Origin: JAYQKL01 sp049890195
GTDB taxonomy: Bacteria > Pseudomonadota > Alphaproteobacteria > RS24
DNA length: 64,000 nt
Assembly: GCA_049890195.1 (NCBI GenBank)
Contig: JBMHBY010000008.1
Span: forward strand, 116,513 to 180,512
Direction: 5' to 3'
In this document: positions 1 through 7,435 of the stretch, piece after piece
Layout of the letters: the number at the start of each line of letters is the position of its first letter
Position numbering within the stretch: position 1 is the stretch's first letter
Program-made: the position numbers and the translations under genes
Notes under the pieces: generated by a model
Databases searched by the model: none
Told to the model about the DNA's origin: nothing
Seen by the model: the letters and a program-made list of their open reading frames with translations, nothing else

Positions 1-1707
1 CAGGGCGTCGAGCATATTTTCGGTTATCCCGGCGGGGCTGTTTTGCCGATTTATGACGCAATTTTCCAGCAGGACAAATTGGAGCATATTCTGGTGCGCC
101 ATGAACAGGGTGCCGCACATGCGGCTGAAGGGTATGCCCGCTCGACCGGTAAGTGCGGTGTGTTGCTGGTTACCTCCGGCCCGGGCGCGACCAACGCCGT
201 AACCGGATTGACCGATGCCCTGATGGACAGCATTCCGCTGGTCTGCATCACCGGACAGGTTCCGACGCCTCTGATCGGCTCAGATGCCTTTCAGGAATGC
301 GATACAGTCGGCATCACCCGCCCCTGCACCAAGCACAATTATCTCGTGCAGTCGGTTGAAGACCTGCCGCGCATCATGCACGAGGCGTTTCATATTGCGA
401 CAACCGGCCGCCCGGGTCCCGTCGTGGTGGATATTCCGAAGGACATCCAGTTTGAGGTCGGCACTTATGTCGGCGCCGGCAGTGTGGACACACCGAGTTA
501 CAAGCCGCAGCTGAAGGGCGACATGACCGCCATCAGACAAGCCGTTGAAATGATCGCCAATGCCAAGAAACCGGTATTCTACACCGGCGGCGGGGTCATC
601 AATTCCGGACCGCTGGCCAGCAATCTGCTGCGCGAATTGGTGCGGCTGACCGGCTATCCGATCACCTCTACCCTGATGGGGCTGGGCTGTTATCCGGCCA
701 GTGACGACCAGTGGCTCGGCATGTTGGGCATGCACGGCACTTATGAGGCCAATATGGCCATGAACCAATGCGACGTCATGATCAATATCGGGGCGCGCTT
801 TGATGATCGTGTGACCGGCCGTCTGGATGCGTTTTCGCCAAATTCCAAAAAAATCCACATCGACATTGACCCCTCCTCAATCAACAAAATTGTCCAGGTT
901 GATGTGCCGATCATCGGAGATGTCGCGCATGTGCTGGAGGACATGCTGCGCATCTGGCGCGATGGAGCGTATCAGGTCGACAAGGCGGCCTTGTCCGGCT
1001 GGTGGGAGCAGATTGGTGAATGGCGCGGGCGCGATTGTCTGGCCTATGAAAAAAGCGATGACCAGATCAAGCCGCAATATGCTGTTGAGCGTCTCTATCA
1101 ACTGACCAAAGACCGCAAAACCTTCATCACGACCGAGGTTGGCCAGCATCAGATGTGGGCGGCGCAGCATTATCATTTCGAGGAGCCGAACCGCTGGATG
1201 ACGTCTGGCGGGCTGGGCACCATGGGTTATGGTGTGCCGGCCGCCGTCGGTGTGCAGATCGCCCACCGCGATGCGCTGGTGATTGACATTGCCGGGGAGG
1301 CTTCGGTACAGATGACCATGCAGGAAATGGCGACCGCCATTCAATACCGCCTGCCGATCAAGCTGTTCATTTTGAACAATGAATATATGGGCATGGTGCG
1401 CCAATGGCAGGAATTGTTGCACGGCGGACGCTACGCCCACAGTTATTCCGAGGCATTGCCGGATTTTGTCAAAATGGCGGAGGCATTCGGCGCCACCGGC
1501 ATCCGCGCCCAGACGCCCGAGGAGCTGGATGCCGGGATTGAGCAGATGATGGCGACCGACGGGCCGGTGATTTTTGACTGCATTGTCACGAAGGAGGAAA
1601 ACTGCTTCCCGATGATTCCGTCCGGCAAGGCCCACAATGAAATGATTTTGGCCGGCGGCAAGGCGTCCGATGTGGAAATTTCGGAAGAAGGAAAGGCGCT
1701 GGTTTAA
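1..1707 (+). CDS. ilvB: Acetolactate synthase large subunit (5' end cut by window)
   Basis: ThDP-dependent catalytic subunit of acetolactate synthase. It condenses two pyruvates, or pyruvate with 2-ketobutyrate, in the first shared step of valine, leucine and isoleucine synthesis. The frame is open from base 1 and already reads the family segment GYPGGAVLPIYDAI, so the TTG at 43 is not the start; roughly 15-30 residues lie off the edge. The catalytic Glu sits in RHEQGAAHAAEGYAR near residue 38. The ThDP/Mg site reads GEAS, then ILNN, in place of the usual GDG...NN, a variation I believe is common in alphaproteobacterial copies. QWQELLHGGRY near the C-terminal third is also typical. ilvN begins 11 bases after the stop, so the two subunits are certainly co-transcribed. 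Confidence 0.97.
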   Translation, partial: QGVEHIFGYPGGAVLPIYDAIFQQDKLEHILVRHEQGAAHAAEGYARSTGKCGVLLVTSGPGATNAVTGLTDALMDSIPLVCITGQVPTPLIGSDAFQECDTVGITRPCTKHNYLVQSVEDLPRIMHEAFHIATTGRPGPVVVDIPKDIQFEVGTYVGAGSVDTPSYKPQLKGDMTAIRQAVEMIANAKKPVFYTGGGVINSGPLASNLLRELVRLTGYPITSTLMGLGCYPASDDQWLGMLGMHGTYEANMAMNQCDVMINIGARFDDRVTGRLDAFSPNSKKIHIDIDPSSINKIVQVDVPIIGDVAHVLEDMLRIWRDGAYQVDKAALSGWWEQIGEWRGRDCLAYEKSDDQIKPQYAVERLYQLTKDRKTFITTEVGQHQMWAAQHYHFEEPNRWMTSGGLGTMGYGVPAAVGVQIAHRDALVIDIAGEASVQMTMQEMATAIQYRLPIKLFILNNEYMGMVRQWQELLHGGRYAHSYSEALPDFVKMAEAFGATGIRAQTPEELDAGIEQMMATDGPVIFDCIVTKEENCFPMIPSGKAHNEMILAGGKASDVEISEEGKALV

Positions 1708-1718
1708 GGACTTTGAGC

Positions 1719-2219
1719 ATGGACACAGAAGTACATACCCTATCCGTATTGGTGCAGAACCAGGCCGGCGTCCTGGCCCGGGTTATCGGCCTTTTTTCTG
1801 GCCGCGGCTACAATATTGAAAGCCTGACGGTTGCCGAGGTGGACGGGCAGGCGCATGTTTCGCGCATCACCATTGTCACCTCCGGCTCGCCGCAGATCAT
1901 TGAGCAGATCAAGCACCAGCTGATGCGGCTGGTGCCGGTCAACTCCGTTGTTGACCTGACGGTCGAAACCGATGCGGTTGAGCGTGAACTGGCGCTGGTC
2001 AAGGTCGTCAGCAAAGGCGAAAAACGGGTGGAAGCCTTGCGCGTGTCGCAGGTCTTCCGGGCCAATGTCGTGGACACCACGCATGAGTCGTTCGTGTTTG
2101 AGCTGACCGGCGCGCCGGACAAAATCAACGCCTTTGTCAATTTGATGCGCCCGCTGGGTCTGAAGGATGTATCCCGGACAGGTGTCGCCGCAATTTCTCG
2201 TGGCGTTGAAGCCCTGTAG
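1719..2219 (+). CDS. ilvN: Acetolactate synthase small (regulatory) subunit
   Basis: Regulatory subunit of acetolactate synthase, 166 aa, the usual size for the short bacterial form. It activates the large subunit and, in the family, carries the feedback site for valine. An N-terminal ACT domain is visible at about residues 5-80 (HTLSVLVQNQAGVLARVIGLF, with FSGRGYNIESL following), and the C-terminal ALS small-subunit domain fills the remainder. I chose the ATG at 1719, which has AAGGA eight bases upstream, over the in-frame TTG at 1713. It lies between ilvB and ilvC in the same orientation, and 49 bases separate it from ilvC. Confidence 0.95.
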   Translation: MDTEVHTLSVLVQNQAGVLARVIGLFSGRGYNIESLTVAEVDGQAHVSRITIVTSGSPQIIEQIKHQLMRLVPVNSVVDLTVETDAVERELALVKVVSKGEKRVEALRVSQVFRANVVDTTHESFVFELTGAPDKINAFVNLMRPLGLKDVSRTGVAAISRGVEAL

Positions 2220-2268
2220 GGTCTATAAGGACACCAATTTCTAGTGACTGTTTCCAAGGAGAATGTAA

Positions 2269-3279
2269 ATGGAAATGCTGTATGACCGCGATGCGGATCA
2301 GGAACTGATTAAATCCAAAAAAGTCGCCGTAATCGGATATGGCTCGCAGGGCCATGCGCATGTCCTGAATTTGCGTGACAGCGGCGTTGAGCAGGTCTGT
2401 GTCGGTCTGCGTGAAGGCTCCGCCTCCATCGCCAAGGCTGAAGCCGAAGGGCTGGAGGTGAAATCCATCGCTGATGCCGCCGCTTGGGCGGATGTGGTCA
2501 TGATTTTGACCCCGGATGAACTGCAGCGCGACATCTACAATGAGCATATCGCCAAAAACATCCAGCAGGGTGCGACTTTGATGTTTGCCCACGGACTGGC
2601 CATTCACTTCAAGCTGATTGTGCCGCGTGAAGACCTTGATGTTGTCATGGTTGCGCCGAAAGGCCCGGGTCATACGGTGCGCGGCGAATATCTGAAGGGC
2701 GGCGGTGTGCCGTGCCTGATGGCCGTGCATCAGGACGCCTCCGGGTCTGCCCGTGATCTGGCCATGTCCTATGCCTGCGGCGTCGGCGGTGGACGCTCCG
2801 GCATCATTGAAACCAATTTCCGCGACGAATGCGAAACCGACCTGTTCGGTGAGCAGGCCGTGTTGTGCGGCGGTGTGGTTGATCTGATCAAGGCGGGCTA
2901 TGAAACGCTGGTCGAGGCCGGTTATCCCGAGGAAATGGCCTATTTCGAATGCCTGCATGAGGTCAAGCTGATTGTTGACCTGATTTATGAGGGCGGCATT
3001 GCCAACATGAACTATTCGATCTCCAACACGGCTGAATTCGGTGAATATGTCGCCGGTCCGCAGGTTGTCACCGCCGACACCAAGGCTGCGATGAAGAAAA
3101 TCCTTGATGACATCCAGTCCGGGCGTTTCACCAACCGCTGGATGCAGGAAGGCCAGGAGGAGATCAAGGACATGCGGGCCGCATGCGCCGCCCATCCGAT
3201 TGAAAAGGTCGGGGCGGAGCTGCGGGCCAAAATGCCGTGGATTGCCGACAACAAGCTGGTGGACCAGTCCAAAAACTAG
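2269..3279 (+). CDS. ilvC: Ketol-acid reductoisomerase (class I)
   Basis: NADPH-dependent, Mg-dependent enzyme that isomerises and reduces acetolactate or acetohydroxybutyrate to the dihydroxy acid, the second step of branched-chain amino acid synthesis. At 336 aa it is the short class I form. The Rossmann glycine motif GYGSQGHAHVLNL is at about residues 22-34. The knotted C-terminal domain carries the metal-binding ETDLFGEQAVLCGG segment near residue 190 and the MNYSISNTAEFG segment near residue 246. A good ribosome site (AAGGAG) precedes the ATG. It is the last gene of ilvBNC: a strong terminator follows within 30 bases. Confidence 0.97.
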   Translation: MEMLYDRDADQELIKSKKVAVIGYGSQGHAHVLNLRDSGVEQVCVGLREGSASIAKAEAEGLEVKSIADAAAWADVVMILTPDELQRDIYNEHIAKNIQQGATLMFAHGLAIHFKLIVPREDLDVVMVAPKGPGHTVRGEYLKGGGVPCLMAVHQDASGSARDLAMSYACGVGGGRSGIIETNFRDECETDLFGEQAVLCGGVVDLIKAGYETLVEAGYPEEMAYFECLHEVKLIVDLIYEGGIANMNYSISNTAEFGEYVAGPQVVTADTKAAMKKILDDIQSGRFTNRWMQEGQEEIKDMRAACAAHPIEKVGAELRAKMPWIADNKLVDQSKN

Positions 3280-3304
3280 GGCTTGCCGCCGATCAAAAAA
3301 TCAA

Positions 3305-3330
3305 GGGCCGCCTCTGGGCGGCCCTTTTTT
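3305..3330 (+). terminator. Rho-independent terminator of ilvBNC
   Basis: Perfect 8-bp stem GGGCCGCC / GGCGGCCC (3305-3312 with 3317-3324), four-base loop, then a run of six T. It lies 25 bases after the ilvC stop in the right orientation and separates ilvC from the converging LpxR-like gene. Confidence 0.93.
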
Positions 3331-3338
3331 GTTGACCG

Positions 3339-4337
3339 TTAAAACTTACGGCCCAAACCAATCCTTACAAATTGTTGTTTTGAGTCTTGGGTCGTAAATT
3401 CCAGCCCTCTCTGGACAAGAGAAATGTCCAGGACGTAATCGCCCAATTTGGTTCTCACGCCGACTTGCGTTTCATCATATTCATCCGTTTTTTGAGCGGA
3501 TACGATTTGGGTTTCCTTCGTCTTTCCATCCAGAGTGTAGTTTCTATCCATAAATCGTCGTTCCCAACCGGCGTATAACTGCCACTTTGCCGGCCCTACA
3601 GGCGTTTCGCCTCCGGTATAGTAATTAAATCTTTGCCCACCGAAATCTTCCAGATCGTCACCAATTCTAAGTTGAAGGCCGGCTGACGCATATTGCAGTA
3701 AATTGCCGGCAACAAGCGTGATGTGTGGCGTGATTTCCAGATCATTCTTTTCGAACGCTGAGACACCAATCGGAAACAATTGGTCTATCCTCATGGAGCC
3801 GCCATATCTGTTTACGATTTGGTCATTCCAGCCCTGGTAATCTGTGGCACCAATGATGTCATGAAAAAAATCTTGAAAAGCCTGCACTTTTGAGGCGGGC
3901 CCGATGACGCCGGCTCTGACTTCCATGTTGGTTTGGTTGCCGATTTTGAATAAGTTTCCCTGGTGCAGATCGTTATGCCTTTTAAAGCGAACTGCATTCA
4001 ACGCCAAATAACCTGCAAAGGATCGTCTGCCGGGTACGGCTGTTGGCGACTTCTTCGCCTCATGTCCGGGTGTGAAAGCATCTTGTTGTATGCTGAACAG
4101 ATATTGTATATCAGGGTCAGCTGACTCTGGAAAATAGGCGAAATATACGCTGGCGGACAAATTACCGTCTGAATTGTCAGAGCCATAAATAGCCTCGCTG
4201 GTTGAAGTGAAAATACCTTTATCTTCATTTGCGAATGACAAATATCCATACTGTGCATGTGCTAGTTGAAATGAAGTTGAAAGAAAAGCTGAGAGCATAA
4301 GGAAAATGCGTAAGGTTTTCATGATGGGAAACTTCAT
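3339..4337 (-). CDS. LpxR-like outer-membrane lipid A deacylase family protein (DUF2219)
   Basis: Predicted exported outer-membrane protein of the LpxR/DUF2219 family, whose characterised member removes the 3'-acyloxyacyl group of lipid A. A signal peptide covers residues 1-28 (cleavage after AHA). Family landmarks follow in order: FSIQQDAFTPG (about 81-91), FAGYLALNA (107-115), RAGVIGPAS (141-149), a His-x3-Gly helix then GWNDQI (His159 to about 174), and RIGDDLEDFG (224-233). 332 aa is normal for the family. The N-terminal segment reads ANEDKGIFTSTSE where the family usually has an END...TDR-type motif, so enzymatic activity is uncertain. The ATG at 4337 has GGAGG five bases upstream. Transcribed away from the LysR gene across an AT-rich gap; it may be that regulator's target. 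Confidence 0.72.
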   Translation of the reverse strand: MKFPIMKTLRIFLMLSAFLSTSFQLAHAQYGYLSFANEDKGIFTSTSEAIYGSDNSDGNLSASVYFAYFPESADPDIQYLFSIQQDAFTPGHEAKKSPTAVPGRRSFAGYLALNAVRFKRHNDLHQGNLFKIGNQTNMEVRAGVIGPASKVQAFQDFFHDIIGATDYQGWNDQIVNRYGGSMRIDQLFPIGVSAFEKNDLEITPHITLVAGNLLQYASAGLQLRIGDDLEDFGGQRFNYYTGGETPVGPAKWQLYAGWERRFMDRNYTLDGKTKETQIVSAQKTDEYDETQVGVRTKLGDYVLDISLVQRGLEFTTQDSKQQFVRIGLGRKF

Positions 4338-4482
4338 GGGGTCCTCCTTTATTATTTTTTTAGGACAAAAAATTCATAACACATGCAAACGGGACTTTGT
4401 AAGTGTGTATTTATAAGTGTGTATGTAAATGTCATCCGGGTGTTGTAGCCGGGCAACATGTGTTTTTAATAATTGTTGGAGA

Positions 4483-4541
4483 TTTGCAATTTGTATTTTG
4501 CAAATTTGCAATTATGCATTTCTGCAAGTATATAATTGCAT
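4483..4541 (+). promoter_or_regulatory. Cluster of TTTGCAA repeats upstream of the LysR gene
   Basis: TTTGCAA occurs three times (4483, 4497, 4505), followed by related ATGCAT (4514) and TTGCAT (4536) words, all within 60 bases of the LysR-family start and inside the gap shared with the divergent LpxR-like gene. Such spaced, partly palindromic AT-rich words are what LysR-type regulators bind, so this may be its operator. This is inference from position and repetition; a chance AT-rich cluster is possible. Confidence 0.35.
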
Positions 4542-4543
4542 TT

Positions 4544-5476
4544 ATGAAAAGCATGGATTGGGACGATTTGCGGTTTTTTCTGGCTGTGGCGGGTGCCGGC
4601 AGCCTGTCGGCGGCCGCCAAGCAACTCAATGTCAACACCACGACGGTGTTGCGTCGGATCGCCCATCTTGAGGAGGCGCTGGATGCGCGCCTGTTTGAAC
4701 GCCTGCGCTCCGGTTATCAGTTGACGCAGAGCGGCTCGCGCCTGCGTGAAATGCTGGATCCGGTTGACCAGAACCTGTCCGCCCTTGAGCGGGATTTTCA
4801 GGCCGAGGCCGAACAGGCCGGCGGTCTGGTCAAGATGTCGACGGGTGAGGTGATCGGGGCACAGGTGTTGGCGCCCGGCATGGAGGCGTTTCATGCCCGT
4901 CATCCCGGTGTCCATTTGACCCTTTTGATTGATCAGGGATTGGGGTGGGCCGGCAGCAGTGCCGCGGCCCCGCGCATTATGAACCCGTTGCGCGATGTCG
5001 ATATGACCATCCGTGCCGCGCGCCCGACCGACGGCGATATGTTGATGCGCAAAATCGGGGAAATGGCCTATGGCCTTTATGTTGCGGCGCAGCACAAAGA
5101 CGCCTTTGACCCGATGGCGTTGGCCCGGGGCGACCTTGAGGGTGCCAAACTCATTGGTTTTGCTGAAGAGGAGGCGCCTGTCGGCCCGGTCTGGTGGCTG
5201 TCACGGGCCGAGAAAAGCGGCCTGGTGACGGCACGTACCTCATCCGCGGCAGCCCGGATGCGGATGGTGGAAAACAGTCAGGCCGCCGCCGCGCTGCCTT
5301 GTATTCTGGGGGATGCCAACCCCGCCTTGGAGCGGGTTGTCGGCCCGGACAGTGTCGGGGTGTTTGAATTGTGGCTGTTGGTGCGCAAAGATCTGGCCAA
5401 GCTGTCGCATGTCCGCATGGCCATGGATTTTGTGATTGAGGAATTGCAGCGTCAAAAACCGCAGCTGCTCGGGTGA
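4544..5476 (+). CDS. LysR-family transcriptional regulator
   Basis: DNA-binding regulator of the LysR type, 310 aa from the ATG at 4544 (an ATG at 4553 is also possible). The winged helix-turn-helix occupies about residues 7-66, with LSAAAKQLNVNTTTVLRRI as the recognition part. The remainder is a periplasmic-binding-like effector domain (about 95-300), less typical than most and similar in style to regulators with a short substrate domain. The open frame extends upstream to 4403, but that part is AT-rich and translates into an implausible cysteine-rich leader, so I excluded it. The effector is unknown. It is divergent to the LpxR-like gene 206 bases away, the likeliest target. Confidence 0.88.
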   Translation: MKSMDWDDLRFFLAVAGAGSLSAAAKQLNVNTTTVLRRIAHLEEALDARLFERLRSGYQLTQSGSRLREMLDPVDQNLSALERDFQAEAEQAGGLVKMSTGEVIGAQVLAPGMEAFHARHPGVHLTLLIDQGLGWAGSSAAAPRIMNPLRDVDMTIRAARPTDGDMLMRKIGEMAYGLYVAAQHKDAFDPMALARGDLEGAKLIGFAEEEAPVGPVWWLSRAEKSGLVTARTSSAAARMRMVENSQAAAALPCILGDANPALERVVGPDSVGVFELWLLVRKDLAKLSHVRMAMDFVIEELQRQKPQLLG

Positions 5477-5653
5477 TGGCGGGTCCGTCCGCAGACCGGG
5501 CATTGCGCCCGCGAGACATCAAACCCCATTGATTTCCCTTGCAATTTTGTGCCCTGAAAGATAAACAGGAAGACATTAACGAATTGGTTGGTCAAACAGG
5601 ACTCAAAAGTGAAAATCAGGGTTTTGACAGCAGCTGACAGGTCGCCTCACCGT

Positions 5654-5749
5654 ATGGTGTCATCCGGCCGAACCTTGAGCGGGCACACAGACTGTCCCCG
5701 CTCAATCCCTGCTGTCTGCCCGCACCTGCTCCTCCTAATCAACCCCTGA
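5654..5749 (+). CDS. leuL: Putative leu leader peptide (31 aa, four consecutive Leu codons)
   Basis: Small open frame ATG GTG TCA ... CAC CTG CTC CTC CTA ATC AAC CCC TGA, ending 76 bases before the leuA start. It has four consecutive leucine codons, including CTA, near its 3' end, followed by Ile. This is the signature of a ribosome-mediated attenuator: the E. coli leu leader also has four adjacent Leu codons with a rare CUA. A perfect 9-bp inverted repeat (5675-5683 with 5697-5705) lies within the frame before the Leu run, and a perfect 8-bp one (5743-5750 with 5779-5786) overlaps the stop codon. No ribosome site stands out. Function is inferred; the frame, the codons and the repeats are direct observation. 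Confidence 0.68.
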   Translation: MVSSGRTLSGHTDCPRSIPAVCPHLLLLINP

Positions 5750-5786
5750 GGTGTCAAGGACGCTGTCCGTATGTGCGCTCAGGGGT
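5743..5786 (+). promoter_or_regulatory. Inverted repeat after leader stop, possible leuA attenuator hairpin
   Basis: CCCCTGAG (5743-5750) and CTCAGGGG (5779-5786) are perfect complements with a 28-base loop, and the left arm overlaps the TGA of the leader peptide. The word CGCTCA at the right arm is also present in the right arm of the upstream hairpin (5697-5705), so the two arms can compete for the same TGAGCG partner. What follows is an A-run, not a T-run, so it is not a textbook rho-independent terminator; control could be rho-dependent or translational. Confidence 0.45.
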
Positions 5787-5825
5787 AAAAAAAGCAGAAA
5801 AACACTTTTGATTGAGGACGCAGAC

Positions 5826-7412
5826 ATGACAGAACAGAACCATAATGCACAGAAGATTGGCGCGGCGGAGGACCGGGTCATTATCTTTGACACCACTTTG
5901 CGCGACGGTGAACAATCGCCGGGTGCCTCCATGACGCTGGATGAAAAGCTCCGGGTTGCTGAAACACTGGATGACATGGGTGTGGATGTCATTGAGGCCG
6001 GTTTTCCGATTGCTTCAAACGGCGATTTTGAGGCTGTGACCGAAGTCTCGAAACTGGTCAAGAACGCCACAGTATGCGGCTTGGCGCGGGCCGGTGAAAA
6101 GGACATTGAACGTGCCGCACAGGCCCTGAAGCCGGCCGCCAACCGCCGCATTCACACCTTTATCTCCACCAGCCCGGTGCACATGAAACACAAGCTGCAA
6201 ATGGAGCCGGAACAGGTGCTGGAAGCCATTGCCTTCAGCGTGGACCAGGCGCGCAAGCACACGGATGATGTGGAATGGTCGCCGGAGGATGCCACCCGGA
6301 CTGACCGTGATTTCCTGTGCAAATCCGTAGAGACGGCCATCAATGCCGGCGCGACGACCGTCAACATCCCCGATACGGTCGGCTACACATTGCCGGATGA
6401 GTATTTTGAAACCATTTCCATGCTCCGCAACCGGGTGCCGAACATTGACAAGGCGGTGATTTCCACCCATTGCCACAATGATCTGGGCCTTGCGGTCGCC
6501 AATTCCCTGGCCGGTGTGCGCGCCGGGGCGCGGCAGGTGGAATGCACCATCAACGGATTGGGCGAGCGCGCCGGCAATGCCGCCCTGGAGGAGATTGTCA
6601 TGGCCATGAATGTGCGTCATGACCTGATGCCGCAATGGACCGGGATTGACACGACCAATCTGATGCGTGCCTCCAAGCTGGTCTCGGCTGTCACGGCCTT
6701 TCCGGTGCAGTACAATAAGGCGATTGTCGGCCAGAACGCCTTTGCCCATGAAAGCGGAATCCACCAGGACGGCATGTTGAAAAACAACCAGACCTACGAA
6801 ATCATGTTGCCCGAGTCGGTGGGCATATCCCAATCGGCACTGGTCCTCGGCAAGCATTCCGGTCGCCATGCCTTCCGGGAGAAAATCATCCAGATGGGGT
6901 ACCAGATGGGCGACAATGAGTTCCAGGAGGCGTTTGTCAGGTTCAAAGAGCTTGCCGATAAGAAAAAGCAGGTCTTTGACGAGGATATCGCCGCGCTGGT
7001 TGATGATGCAGAAGCCCGCAAGGACGAGCGCATCAAGGTGGTCTCCTTGCAGGTGGTGGCCGGGTCCGTCGGGCCGCAAAAGGCGACGCTGGAGCTTGAG
7101 ATTGACGGCGAGGTGAAGAAGACTGAAACCTCAGGGGACGGTCCCGTGGACGCCACCTTCAACGCCATCAAAGAGCTGTTTCCGACCGAAGCCCGCCTGA
7201 AGCTTTATCAGGTTCATGCCGTGACCCAGGGGACGGATGCCCAGGCTGAGGTCAGTGTGCGCCTGAGCGAAGACGGCAAAACCGTTACCGGGCGCGGTGT
7301 GGACACGGACACGATGGTCGCGTCGGCCCGCGCCTATGTCAGTGCTTTGAACAAGCTGCTGGTCAAGCGCCTGCGGCACGCACCTGACGATGTTGCAACA
7401 TTGCGGATTTAA
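5826..7412 (+). CDS. leuA: 2-isopropylmalate synthase
   Basis: First committed enzyme of leucine synthesis, condensing 2-ketoisovalerate with acetyl-CoA. It is 528 aa from the ATG at 5826, which has GAGGA in front; the in-frame GTG at 5751 would begin right after the leader stop and is rejected. The HMGL-like TIM barrel begins with DTTLRDGEQSPG (residues 22-33), metal-binding HCHND has His215 and His217, and ECTINGLGERAGN follows. The C-terminal regulatory LeuA dimer domain (about residues 400-510) binds leucine for feedback inhibition in the family. Control is likely double: feedback, plus the leader peptide upstream. mreB begins only 23 bases after the stop with no terminator seen between. 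Confidence 0.97.
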   Translation: MTEQNHNAQKIGAAEDRVIIFDTTLRDGEQSPGASMTLDEKLRVAETLDDMGVDVIEAGFPIASNGDFEAVTEVSKLVKNATVCGLARAGEKDIERAAQALKPAANRRIHTFISTSPVHMKHKLQMEPEQVLEAIAFSVDQARKHTDDVEWSPEDATRTDRDFLCKSVETAINAGATTVNIPDTVGYTLPDEYFETISMLRNRVPNIDKAVISTHCHNDLGLAVANSLAGVRAGARQVECTINGLGERAGNAALEEIVMAMNVRHDLMPQWTGIDTTNLMRASKLVSAVTAFPVQYNKAIVGQNAFAHESGIHQDGMLKNNQTYEIMLPESVGISQSALVLGKHSGRHAFREKIIQMGYQMGDNEFQEAFVRFKELADKKKQVFDEDIAALVDDAEARKDERIKVVSLQVVAGSVGPQKATLELEIDGEVKKTETSGDGPVDATFNAIKELFPTEARLKLYQVHAVTQGTDAQAEVSVRLSEDGKTVTGRGVDTDTMVASARAYVSALNKLLVKRLRHAPDDVATLRI

Positions 7413-7435
7413 AGAAAAACAGTGAGGGTTATAAA

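Noticed and set aside
2137..3195. 352-codon minus-strand open frame opposite ilvC
   Set aside because: It lies wholly antisense to a gene with full family similarity, has no recognisable domain and reads as the complement of ilvC codons.
4403..4543. 47 extra N-terminal codons of the LysR gene
   Set aside because: AT-rich intergenic composition, several Cys and Ile/Phe runs, and the LysR fold begins right after the ATG at 4544.
5624..5658. TTGACA (5624-5629) as the -35 of a leuA promoter
   Set aside because: The first acceptable -10 (TATGGT at 5653) is 23 bases away and would place the start inside the leader frame; a weaker pair upstream (TTGCAA 5539 / TAAACA 5562) has correct spacing but poor hexamers, so I left the promoter unassigned.
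5751..5825. GTG start of leuA at 5751
   Set aside because: It would begin inside the putative attenuator hairpin with no ribosome site; the ATG at 5826 has a good one and family alignment begins there.
6015..7079. 354-codon minus-strand open frame opposite leuA
   Set aside because: Antisense shadow of leuA; His/Gln/Arg-rich composition typical of reverse-complement translation, no motif.
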